This document shows, piece after piece, positions 20,801 to 32,186 of a stretch of 64,000 nucleotides of DNA. Origin of the DNA: Mycteria americana. Lineage: Eukaryota > Chordata > Aves > Ciconiiformes > Ciconiidae. Numbering within the stretch: the first letter of the stretch is position 1; every line of letters starts with the position of its first letter. The position numbers and the translations under genes are program-made. The stretch spans positions 27,823,661-27,887,660 of the forward strand of contig NC_134366.1 of NCBI RefSeq assembly GCF_035582795.1, written 5' to 3'. Below the pieces are notes generated by a model, which saw only the letters and a list, made by a program, of their open reading frames with translations, was not told where the DNA came from and ran no database searches.

Positions 20801-23626
20801 AAATGATCTTCTCTATTAGTGGTCTAAAGGACAGGGTTTTGTCTTCATGAAATCCTCCATCCATAATGATTATAGGTTTTTCTGGGCAATTTTGTCCAAA
20901 GGGGTTTACCACTACCTTTTGGTTAAGGTACTTAGCATCTCAAGGTGTTAGTCTCTGCTCCTGATTCCCAGTAAATTCTCTACACAGTGCCGAGAATATG
21001 TGTCAAGAAAAGTCACCCACACAGAGCCTTCCTTAATTTGGGCAAAATGCTTTTCATGCATACAATTGTTTCTGGTTGATAGCCTTTTTTACCTTCTCCT
21101 TACTTTTTATCTTTCAGCATTTAATGGGGAATTAAATTATTCTAACTCTAATTCCTCAGTTCAAAAGAACATCCACGGCTATTATTGCTGTACCTATCTC
21201 TACACCATGTTTGGTTTACCACAGTCATCTAAAATTTCAGTTCCTACAGAAGCTGCACATACCTGAAATGATTGGTTCCCCAGACTCTGCGATGAGATCC
21301 AAAGGACCTCTGCTTATTCTTCTGAAGAGGAGCAAAGAGGGCAAACCACATCCATGCAGAGCACCTGCCTCACAGTACACAAAGAGCAGAATTAAAGTGT
21401 GTATCACCTTCATTTCTCTCAGCTACTTTCATTTGCAAATAGATACAAGAGGTCCTTTGAACTTTTTCAGTTCCACATTTGGTTCTGGGGTACAGACTTC
21501 AAATACTCTATTTCATATAGTTCCTGTAACGTTTGAAACTATTGTTTTAGTTAGTAGTCTCCAATTTGTTGAATATCTTAAGAGTTAAGGTTAAGAATTC
21601 CTTCCCTGTGCAAGACAAGCTGGTGGCCTGTGCCTACAGATGAGAATGTCCTTGGCTGGCTCCGTTCCCCGTGCCTGCTCTCTCTGCCAGGTGAGAGGAA
21701 CTAATGTTTCAGCTCCCTCCTCCTGAGCTGGGATGCCCTCAGCTCCTTTGGGAGTATAAGCTCTTTGTCTTTCCTGGAGACTCAGGAATTACATTCCTAC
21801 CCCCTACCCCACCCCCTGACGCAGATTAACCATTAAATATGCATTTTGACAAGCATGTCCAATAGTAAACAATACTGTTTCTAAGACCTTGTTCATGTTT
21901 AAGCCAGTGTTCCTCTGGCACTGTATACAATGATATTACCATCTCCATAGCCTTTACTGTTTTCTGTGTATCAGGATCTCATTGATGACTTCTTTGTAAT
22001 AAGACTTGGGTATCCATTCCAGGTGTGACCACTCTGTTAATAAAGATATGGGCCAAGGACTGACCTTTGGATTAACTGAGTTTCTCTCTCACCTTCTTCC
22101 CCGGTCCATATCAATGTTCTTATCTTCTCCTTATCCTCTGCTCCAGAAGCTTAGTCTAGAAACCTGTTCCCTATGTTAATTCTACATAAATACAGTGGAA
22201 ATTTCATATGCAACAACTCAGTAGCTGTTTTCTGTGGGCTTTGTCTAAATAACTCCTTTACCTCTTTGCCACAAACATGATAGTGCACTGTTCAAACACA
22301 ACATGAAGTATAATTGCATTGATTCTTATTGACCCCTTATCTGTTTCTTAGCATGGTTACGAAGTTTAATAGATATTTCAGTTGAACTCATAGCCTTTTA
22401 CTATCTCAAGCTCTGAAATTTATGATAGCATGATCTTCTAAAAAATAACAATTTAAAACTGATTATCTGATATGATCTGGATCTAGTCTGTTGAAAAACA
22501 ACTGGGATTTCTTTTCCATTTTCAGGTTGCTTTGCACTCTTCTGCCACCTTGAGGGCAAAGAGCCATCTTCTGAAAACCAGGAGGTGTTTGTAAGACTGG
22601 TGCCTTATTTGTAGAGTGGAAGCACCCTGTCAAAGCCAACAGGCAAGACCAAAGATGGTCTTCTGGTTTTATTAGCTGCTTTTTTGCATGCAGATCAAGG
22701 CCAGCATTTTTTCGTGGCTATTGGCTCACCTCTTTATCAGCTGTCTGCTTCCTGCTTGCCAAGCCGATAGTATGCTAGAGTTTTTGCCTTCAGCTTTGAA
22801 AACAGCATTTTTATTGCCTCTTTCTGAGTATTTAGATTCTTACGCTCCAGCACAATAGAAGGGAAGACATCTCAAAAAGATTAAATTCTTGCACGTACCA
22901 TGAAAACAGGCAGATGGGCAGTGGAGAGAAAGCCCTATCAATTTTCCCTGTGAGAGAAGGGCTGACTCATAAAACTATAACAAGAGAGAGCTGCTGAAGG
23001 ATATAGGCTTCAGTGGTTTCACTGCATATGGATTTGTTCTGTTTTTAGGCTTTAGAGAAAGTCATATTCTGTTAGTTAAGCCTCTCAGTACAAGTGTTTT
23101 TAAAGCATAAGCAAAAACATCGCTTCAAAGACAGATCCATACGCTTGTCATTAGAGCAATTATTAAAGTGTGCCATGCACAGATTTAAAGCTAGAAGCAA
23201 ACAATAACAGCTGTCCTGCAGATTCCAACTCACCAGGCTTTTACACAAAATTTCTGGAAATGGCACAACTACTCAGCTATCTGTTAATTCCTAAACGACA
23301 AATCTTTGCTAAGCCTGAGGTGCACAGTAGCCCATGTTGATATTTTGTGTATATATGTTTACATTTCAACATCATAAAATGACATAGACCCATTAGAGCT
23401 CACAGCAACCCAACAGAGCACCATATAGACAAACAGATATGACAGAACAATGTGAACCCTAAGGAACACTCTGTAATATTCTGCTTAAATTAAACTATTT
23501 CTATGCAATTTCATCTTTAAATAATTACCCATGGAAGTATTTAATCTGTTAATCCATTGCTGATACTTCAGTAAACTAGTGTTTTAACGAGCCTGAGGCT
23601 AACAGAGAATTTGTTTTCCAAAGCTT
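14831..23626. other. Intergenic DNA downstream of COL1A2
   Basis: About 8.8 kb with no supportable gene. The longest open frame is 164 codons on the minus strand (18260-18754), with no recognisable domain and unremarkable composition. An AT-rich patch dense in TAAT/ATTA motifs lies at 20285-20520. I recognise no CR1 or LTR in this stretch, although old, diverged copies could be missed by eye. Confidence 0.6.
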
Positions 23627-23734
23627 CATAGACTCATAGAATGGTTTGGGTTGGAAGGGATCTTAAAGGTCATCTAGTTCCAACCCCCTTGCCATGGGCA
23701 GAGGAAAGGGGAGAAACCGTCCCTGGGTGGGCTC

Positions 23735-23785
<51 letters not shown>

Positions 23786-23791
23786 AGAGAC
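23627..23791 (-). mobile_element. tRNA-Asn/CR1 chimeric retroposon (SINE-like)
   Basis: Read on the minus strand, a complete tRNA-Asn sequence (23791 to 23718) is followed after a short pyrimidine-rich linker by a CR1 3' end. That tail includes GGGGGTTGGAACTAGATGAC and the terminal ATTCTATGA-type repeat (about 23705 to 23627). A tRNA head with internal pol III promoter plus a LINE 3' tail recognised by the partner reverse transcriptase is the SINE design. I recall a tRNA-Ile-headed CR1-tailed SINE in zebra finch as a close analogue. No clear target-site duplication is visible, which is usual for CR1. It could instead be a one-off template-switch product. Confidence 0.75.
23718..23791 (-). tRNA. 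tRNA-Asn(GUU) sequence, probably a SINE head
   Basis: The 74-base sequence folds as a full cloverleaf with acceptor pairing GTCTCTG with CAGGGAC, discriminator G, anticodon GTT in CTGTTAA, and a T arm with GGTTCGAGCC. The A box (TGGCGCAATCGG) and B box look intact. By eye it is identical to the canonical vertebrate tRNA-Asn. The 3' side has TTTC rather than the TTTT terminator of a normal tRNA gene and runs directly into a CR1 tail, so it is more likely a retroposed tRNA than a standard gene. Confidence 0.85.
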
Positions 23792-26700
23792 TCCCTGGTT
23801 ACAATGATCTTTGTAATAAAAAATATTTTTCCTTCCTAAAATAACTTTCCTAAAAACATTGATTCCAAGTAGCAGAGATACTCTGCATTAAATCCTACTA
23901 TAACCTAGAATCTGTCAAGCTGAAAAAAACCCTTACGTTTCATTATAGTAGATTATTTCATATAGGATCTAAGTAATTCAGTGTTTAAATGCTAAAGCTA
24001 CTCAACAGCACCCTGAAAATTCCAGTAAGAAATTACAATGGAAAATAAATAAGATTGTTCTTATTGGAGAAATTATATTGGCTGGCAGGTTCTCCCTATT
24101 AGTAGTGAGAAAAGAGCCCTCCTCCAAAGGCTTGATCTCTCGCTATCAAAATCAACAGATAGGGATATTTTCCTCCCTGACCTCAGTCAAGCATGCCCAG
24201 TTCCACCAAATTTCAAACTAATTTAAAGAAACTTGGGCAATTAGCATAACTCTAAAGATCCAGAGTTATATCAAGTTCAGTGAGAAATGACCTTCTGGAG
24301 ATGTCTTTATAAAAACTGACTTCTTCCATTTCTAATACAGATTGGTTTTCACTCCTAAAAGAGTATTACAGAATCAAGTCTATAAATATCAGTTGCTTGG
24401 AAAAAACAGAGCTGACAAGACATTTAGTAATTTCAAAAAAGTGTATTTTTACACTGGTGTCCATAACAGTAAATTACAATTTTTCATTCACAAATAAAGC
24501 TTCTCATACTGTGACTTCTCCATTTTAGCTTTTGTCCCATAAACTAGTCAGACCTTCCCATTTTTATATTTGCTTTTAAATTATAAATTCCCTAGCTCGT
24601 TCATAGCTGGTTCCACAGTGAAATACGTGCCCTTTTACAATCACCCAGTTTCATTGCCTGAAATATTGCTGGATAAGCAACATCAGCTGAACATGAAGGG
24701 AAGGCTGCTGAATGACAACAGCTTAAAAGTTGCTCTGCGGAGCTGGGGTATTGTCAGTGGCCAGCTGAAGGATGCTGGGCAGCCTCCCTCCAGCAGCATT
24801 AAATAACCTAGTCAAGTATTTGCCGATTGATATAGGTATGTTTAATCTTTTACTTTCTGTTTTGGAGAGGTTCTGAAACACTGAATTGCACATAAATAGT
24901 GGCAATCATACATAAGCGAAAACAGGTTGGTTAGGTTTGGAGTCTGAAACCTGGTGGAACATTCTTCCAGTTTCTCATAGCCAGCAGGAGATGCCACTTC
25001 ATTCATCATTAATACTTACATTGTCCTTAATTTTTCTTTAGCCAAATGTCCTTTGTGACACTGAAGTTTGCCTCTGCCCAGGCTCAAGAATCAAAGGACT
25101 TAGTTTCCTGTCCCAGTGTTTTCTTATGCACTGGGATATCTTCCTACCCCAGTGTTCCAGGCATTATTGCAGGCAATAATAGCTGCTTCACTTCTTGCTT
25201 TCTTTTCTAACAGAAAAGCTTCACCTTCTTGTTCCAGCTTTTTACCTACCTTCAACTCTCAAAATGTCACTCCTTCCTTATACTACTTTTATGCTTGTGA
25301 ACATTGTTTTGCCAGGAAATCCAGCTTGCCTCTTCATCCAAGCCTGTTCATGATGTTCTTTTGATCATCTTCTAGGTTTTGACTGTTTTCCTGTCAATCA
25401 TACTGTTTTCCTTGCTGTGTTTTGCCCTATATTGATTGCTGACCCCATTACAGACTCCAGGCTTTGAAAACTGAACTGATTCTTTAACAATTAAGGGAAC
25501 GAAGAGAACCGCCTTACAGAGATGCTTTACCTTCAACCAGCATTCATATCAAGTGCAGCCTGATCTCTCTCTTACTCTTACCAAATATTTTTTCCTCAAC
25601 CTGTGCTGTTGCCTCAACTTCTGGAAGGTTGCATGCCATCTACGCATCCAAAGGTCCTGCAACATGCAAACCTTTTTAGCAGTATCAATAGGCACAAGCC
25701 ATGAACAAAGCGGTAAGAGTAGGTGCTGTGCAAACACAGAGCAAAAAGATTCCTCCTAGAGCAAAAAGAGTGAAGCCTATCCAAGGAGTCCTAGAGGACA
25801 AGTAGCCATATCAACAGACTTTTAAAGAGCTTTTAATAGGACTTATAAGATCTTATAAATTATATTTAAGAAACTACATCTTTAGGCCTAAAGTATTTTG
25901 AGACGATATGATGGGAAAGAGAAACAAAGAAGCAGGAATTTGAGCACAAAACAAGACCAGATTGGTCCAGTCTGCACAAAGTATAAAAATTAGGCTAAAG
26001 ACTGTATCTAGTTTGCCTAGAGACAGGGTGGAAAGTCAGTTATATTTTCCTGATAGCCTTGTAGTAATGCAGCTTTATACTAGTGATTAGATATTAACCC
26101 CTAGAAGGGATGTGCTCTCAGGCATTGCTCCTCTGGGATGAATCCCATGCTCATTCAGATGTTTGCACTTCAAGATGCACTGAATTTTTAATCTCCTACA
26201 GCTCATCACCTGAATCTTAGGCAAGACTTATCCTTAACAGCTGGGCCACCTACTAGTATTTTTTTAGCATTTCTTTAGCTAATGTTCTTTAACATCTTAA
26301 AATGTAGAAACAATCAGTACTAAGTTGTTTTCTCTTCTGTTAAATTTACAAAACCTATTCTGCCTATGTATTTCTTTCATGCAATTTTTTATTACATAGT
26401 TTTAGTTCATTTGCTATATTCCCTAATGAGTATCTTCTGTAAAGTTCTTCCTGGAACTTCCTTGCCTCTCAGCTTCATGTCAGGGTAATCAATACATGAA
26501 AATCAACTCTCACTCACAGAGGTACCTGGCCTTTTTATCAGACTACACCTACCTAACATCTGTGACAAAGGTGGCTGTGGAGGCAGGGTATGTTATAGCT
26601 GCACACTAAGCATAAGCTGCCTGAGATTTTGGTGTAGGACTTTTTGAACTCAAGGCTAAGTATGTTTTAATGGACCAGTATCAGACAGACTACTAATGTG

Positions 26701-29700
26701 CTGGACAGAACGTTGATGATGATTAGTGTTAATGATTTTTACTAGAGATCACACTGATAGAAGTGGAAATGATCTCTCTCTCTCTGTTTTAAAGAGAACG
26801 TGGTAATTACCGGATGGCACCTGTATTGCTGGCAGCCAGAAGAGAAGGCTTCTAATGCTCCACGAACATGACACGGCTTGGACAGTGGCTGTGTAGGCTT
26901 CCAAAGACTGCCCCATAAATATAAAGAATTCTGAATTTTAAAGAGATACATCTGGGAGCGTAAGGGGGAACCAGGAAGAGGAACAATGTGGAAATGAAAT
27001 GTTGATGAAAAAAGAATAACTCGGTTTGAAAAAGGAACTAACAGTGACTGCCATTTTCTCTCAACCAGGAGTCAAGAAAAGAGAGGGGGGAAATAGAAAA
27101 AAATAGTACCTGCATACCAAGAAACTCCTCTAAATTGAAAATCTGTAAAAGCAGTAATTTGTGATAGAATTTCCAAGATTTTACAGGTTTGGTGGCATAT
27201 TTGATTCAGTATTTGGCTGAGACAGTACTCAGGGTGAACTGCTTGATTGAACAAGTCCACTGAGAAAAAACCTTCTGACTCTCTGCACTCCCTCTTCATT
27301 AATGTAATCAAATACTTGCAATAGATGGCTACCATCCATGCACACGCCACATGGGAACTCGATGCTTATGGAAAGATTGATTGCCATTATGGGGCTGAAA
27401 GCTCAGCAATTAAAATGTCTGATGCCGTCATTTGGCAAATGCACAAAAGCTGCTGAAGCAAAAGCTGCACGACTGAAAATATTACTCTGCCCAGCAATCT
27501 GTTGGAGATACAGCTTTATTTCTGGAATTACAATATGACCAGAGCAATCTGACAATGCTGCACAAATTAAATTAAGATGTGATATGGTTTGGGGTATGGC
27601 AGGTCCTACTGATTAATTATTCAACACTTAACCTATAAGGTAATGTAGGGAATATTCCAGTTAGTGTATAACAAGCAGTATGTTCCTTATGAACATATGA
27701 ACATTTTCCTTATGAAACTTACAGAGTAGAGGTAAGTCATAATTTTTTTTCCAGCTCTGGTGCCTATATTCCTTACTATATATACTTGTGAAAAATTAAT
27801 TCCACTCCTATAAGCATATAAAAACTCTAAAGGGAAAATATTACATGAGAATGCCCTAGTATTCCTCTGACCGAGAATGTTTAAATATCAGCTCTCTGCA
27901 ATAGCTGACTTTATACTATAGTAGTCACTTTATCTGTTCTTACATGCTTACAGTCCTTCGGATTGCCTTGTGCCTTTGACAGAGGACAGCAGATTTAACT
28001 CTAGGAGCGACATGTGGCTGTAATGCTGAAAACAGGAAAATCAAGAGAAGGATTATCTACTGTGAACTAAGCTTATCAGCAAACTTGTATGTGCATACCA
28101 GGTTTGCACCATGGCACGAAGTTCTCCTTCCATTTACACTGAGCCTGCCAAGCAAAGTCAGGAAGCAGTAGAGGAAGAATTATCTCACCTAAATTATAGC
28201 TGTGTAAATGACATCTGTCCAATTTAAATTTATTATCTAAATTCAACAGAGAGTTGCCATTCCTAATGGTGAGTCACCCACCTTATTCAACCTTATGAGT
28301 AAATTACCGGCGCCTTACTTCCACCAGTTCTACAGAGGGAGGTCGATGATTAGTTTAAAATAGATTGATTCACTGTAAGCGAGTGGACCTAGGTGAGATG
28401 AACCCCATCTTTCCTGATTGCTTTATTATATTGACGCATAGGGGACATAGTGCAGCCGAAAACCATGGTAATATTTTTAGTTTCTGTCACTAGTGACTAT
28501 ACATAATACCGCAGTCTTTTATGAAAATAATGAATTCAGTTAAGCCAAGGCTACATCTGTAGAAAACAGAAATGTGAAATCCCTCCTGTGGCTTTTCACT
28601 CTTCATATTCATAGCCATTATCCCATGCATGCAGTAGTGTCACATCTCCTCTGCCTCTCAAAGGAACTGCTTCTCTGTTTGCTGGATCTTCTCTCTGTGG
28701 TTGCTCTAGTGTTCCCCTCACACCGATGGTCTTTGGTGCTTCCAGCAGAACAAGCAGAAAGCCAACATGAAACTTCAGCATTTGCACAGCAGAAGCTGAA
28801 GTTTGATTGATCAGAAGAGCTAGCAGACTTCTGGTTTACTTCCAGCATGTTAAGTTTATCAGCAGACAGGAAAATAAAGTAGGTATATAATGGAAATTAC
28901 AAAGCTGCTTCTAGCTAATAATAGTTCATGTCTGGAGTCGGTTTCGTGGGGTACTTAGCAATCCCTGACTAGCCCTTATATCAGGTCCTTCATATATAGT
29001 GGTTTTGGTGTGAATTACTTAGGTATATGTAATGATGCCAAATTCAAATAGCTTGTGAAAAACCTGTAAGAAGCAACACTGCACGCATGCAAACCACTTC
29101 CTAACTCATGGCACTTCAGCCAAGAGCTTCTGACTGAAATGATGGAGATCTCTCTTGTTGAACACCTAAGCAATGCCTCCAAAGGAGCGATGAAGCAAAA
29201 GCAGATATCTTCCTCACATCCACGTACATATTTAAGATAAGATACACAGGTGGATTGTCTTAATTAAGATATTTAACCTGCGACAGTATCAGTATGCATT
29301 TGTACAGTCCTGCAATAACAGACATGTAATCCACACATAGAGTTTTCAGGCATCACCGAAGGCCAGTGTTAGTGCTTCAGGGCAAATACGGACTGCCCAG
29401 GGACTTTCAGCAGCAGGTGGCAGATCTGAAAGAGCCCTCCAAAGGCTGTGGGACAGAGTTACTATTTCTGGGTGTTGTAATTTTCTGAGGTATCTATAAA
29501 CAAAAGTGTGGTTGGTTTGATACTTTTTTAATTTCTGCTGTTCTCTCATAGGAAGAAGCTGATTTAATTGAAGATCAGTGAAGTTCTCCAGAGAGACTAT
29601 CTCACAGTAAAGAGCTGAATTCTTTTTTAATTTGGGGAGAAATATTTAAATCTTGCTGCTCAAGCATTGCAGCCATCCTGACTGAGAAGCTGAGTCAACA

Positions 29701-30317
29701 CTCCGGGAGCTCCAGTTGAACTCTGTGCTTTCTGCATCTACACCACTTAGAGCAGCAATTAAGTTAGAGCGTTAACTAGGGTAAGTTTTGAGGAGCTACA
29801 CTCACAGTTGTAAATGCACCTTGCAGACTTGCAGCACAGCCAGCAAACTTCACACAATTATAGTGCAGAATGAGACAGGCTGACGTAAATACGTTTTGGC
29901 TGGATGAAAAGTCTTACTTGTTCATGAATAAATGTTATAAAAACAAATGCAGAAGAGTATCTGTGGTCCTCAATGACTGCAGGAAAGACATTTCATAAGA
30001 CTGGTAAGAATCATTAATGAGCAACAATGCAAAAAGCTACAAAAAATATTCTAGTGAATACTTTCAGTTACAGAAGCTGTTAAAAATGTTTTAGTTGCTT
30101 CCTAAACTGTAAAATGCTTACAGCTGTTACTTGAACATATGTGAAATGAGAACAAAGAAGCTAAACACTAACAGGAATATTTTAACACATAATAAGGTTT
30201 GTTCACAGTAAGAAGGCTTTGAAAATTCTTGGCTTTTTGAATACTGCATGACCAAAAAATAATACATGAATGGGAATTTTTCATTTATCGAGTCAAAGAA
30301 TCCATACTATGACCAGG

Positions 30318-30384
30318 TTTGGGGGTTTTTTGTTTGTTTTGGGGTTTTTGCTAGTTTTTTTACAAAAAAACCCCCAAAAACTAG
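30318..30384. repeat. Overlapping inverted repeats in a G/T-rich tract
   Basis: TTTGGGGGTTTTTT (30318-30331) pairs perfectly with 30365-30378. CTAGTTTTT (30351-30359) pairs perfectly with 30376-30384. The two hairpins share bases and are mutually exclusive. Confidence 0.8.
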
Positions 30385-30936
30385 TAAATACAAATCTATA
30401 CACATGGGAGTTTACTTGGTAACTTTTTTTCCTCTCTCCCTGAGAGAAAAAACCTGAGCACCTTAAAACAGTAAAGTGTTTTTATTATTAAAAAAACATG
30501 CTCAGAAACGGAATGAATTAACAGACTGAATTGAGTAGAAAAAATATAGATTACAAGTTGGGAGATAGTAAAGACATTGGTTGGGTGGAAATGGCATATA
30601 CATTGAATATATAGTAACAGTGCACATCAGAATACTACTTAGAACTCAGATCTTGTATGTACCTTACATTATGTTTGCATAATGCTTTAAGTTCTTCTGG
30701 TTTTCAGATAAGATTTGAAAACAAAACTTTGCTTGCAGTGTGTAGACTTCCTGGTTTTGTGTCAAATGTTTCACTTATTTTTGTTTTCCCCAATTATTTT
30801 TTCACATATTATTAAATGAATAATCAAATTCAATGATCTGCAGAACTTCCAGAATAGCGCGGTTTGGATGACAGGGAAATAGAAGGATGGTGAAATGAAA
30901 CCCAGACTTTTTTTGTGTTCAAAATCCAAATAATTC

Positions 30937-30955
30937 ATTATTATTATTATTATTT
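30937..30955. repeat. (ATT)6 microsatellite
   Basis: About six ATT units upstream of CASD1. Confidence 0.85.
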
Positions 30956-32039
30956 ACCCATTCAGTTAAAAAAAAACTTTTTCCATTCTTTTTTTTTGGC
31001 CAGTCCTAATGAAGAGTTCTGCTGGATCTGAGGGAAAGTATTTCAAAATCTGCCAAGCACAGTAAGTACTTCGTCATGAACCCGAGGCTTGACCGCTCGC
31101 TGTTTATTTCCCATATTTATGGAAATGCATACTGAGCACTTTTCCTGCGTTTTATGTTTGTTTATATATGGTTTATACGGTTTATATATGGTCAGTTTAT
31201 CCTGTGGAGGTGTTTCCTGTGCCCGCCTGCACGGCTCCGGGCCTGGCGGGTTGGGCGGGCAGCTTCTCACCCCCGCCTCTGCCGAGGGCCGGCTCTGGAG
31301 AGCGGACTTGCCGCCCAGCACCGGTCCCCAATGCGACCGAAGTAACTGCCTGTCGAGCAACAGGATTTCCCTTTTGCAGGATTTCAGCATTTCACTCGCA
31401 ACACGCACCTTTTTTTTTCCCCCCCTGTAAACCCAGGTAAAACTGTGAACGTGTTTCAGCTTCCCTGTACGGTGTTATCCGCTTTCAGAGGGTGTCAACG
31501 TCTCCCAGCCCGGGCTGACCACTTTCATGTCAACTGAAGAGTGACAAATGTTGAAAAACCGCATTACTTGGCAAAAAGCCAGTACTGCCCAGCGCCAACT
31601 GTCACGTACCGGCTGAGGTACAGCACCTCGCCCAGGTACTCCTTCATGGAGCACAGTCACAGCCACCCCCCCAGCGAGGAGCAAGGCGCCGGGGGCCGGC
31701 AGGGTCCCTGCCTCGCCGCCGCCCCCGCAGCCGCGGGCCTCGGACCAAGGCCGGGGCGATGCACCGCACCCCCAGATCCGCCGCGGGGGGCCCGCTGCGC
31801 CGAGCCGGACGCCGCGGGGCGGGGAAGCGAGCGCTGGGGCCGCCCGCTGGCGGCCGAGGGGAAGCGGCGAGGCTAGGAGGGGGGTGGCGGCTCCGCCCCG
31901 GCAGCAGGGTGTCGGGCTTCTCTACGCCGCGGCGGTGAGGACGGTGGTAGCCGGCAGCGGCGGCGGGGTCTGCCTTCGCCGGCAGCGGGGACCCAGTGCT
32001 GCCCCGCTGCGCCCGCCCGCTCCATCGCACGCTGTTGTC

Positions 32040-32111
32040 ATGGAGGAGCCAAGATGGCGGCCCTGGCCTACACCCTGGGCAAGCGGGAGATCAACTACTA
32101 CTTCAGCGTGA
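32040..32111 (+). CDS. Overlapping upstream ORF in the CASD1 leader
   Basis: An ATG 14 nt before the CASD1 start opens a 23-codon frame (+1 relative to CASD1 numbering of bases) that ends at TGA 32109-32111, inside CASD1 exon 1. Both starts are in good context: purine at -3 and G at +4 (G/G upstream, A/G main). If transcripts include 32040, ribosomes that use it cannot re-scan backwards to the main start. It is more likely regulatory than a functional peptide. Confidence 0.5.
   Translation: MEEPRWRPWPTPWASGRSTTTSA
32051..32061 (+). promoter_or_regulatory. YY1-type motif over the CASD1 start codon
   Basis: AAGATGGCGGC is a full match to the strong YY1 consensus and embeds the initiator ATG. 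Such sites usually lie just downstream of transcription starts in TATA-less promoters and help position initiation. Binding here is inferred. Confidence 0.6.
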
Positions 32112-32186
32112 GGAGCGCCAAGGTGCTGGCGCTGGGCGCCGTCCTGCTCCTCACCGCCTGCCACGCCGCCTCCCGCCGCTACCGAG
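32054..32186 (+). CDS. CASD1: CASD1 exon 1
   Basis: The exon starts ATGGCGGCCCTGGCC (Met-Ala-Ala-Leu-Ala), the conserved CASD1 N-terminus, so this start is favoured over the out-of-frame ATG at 32040. It encodes the cytosolic tail and the first membrane segment (Leu-Ala-Leu-Gly-Ala-Val-Leu-Leu-Leu). It ends one base into a Gly codon at GTGAGG. Confidence 0.95.

Larger units (their letters stand above)
23792..31219. other. Intergenic DNA upstream of CASD1
   Basis: About 7.4 kb with no supportable gene. It contains an overlapping pair of inverted repeats (30318-30384), an (ATT)n microsatellite (30937-30955), and a spaced pair of 12-bp repeats just before the CpG island (31160-31191). Confidence 0.6.
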
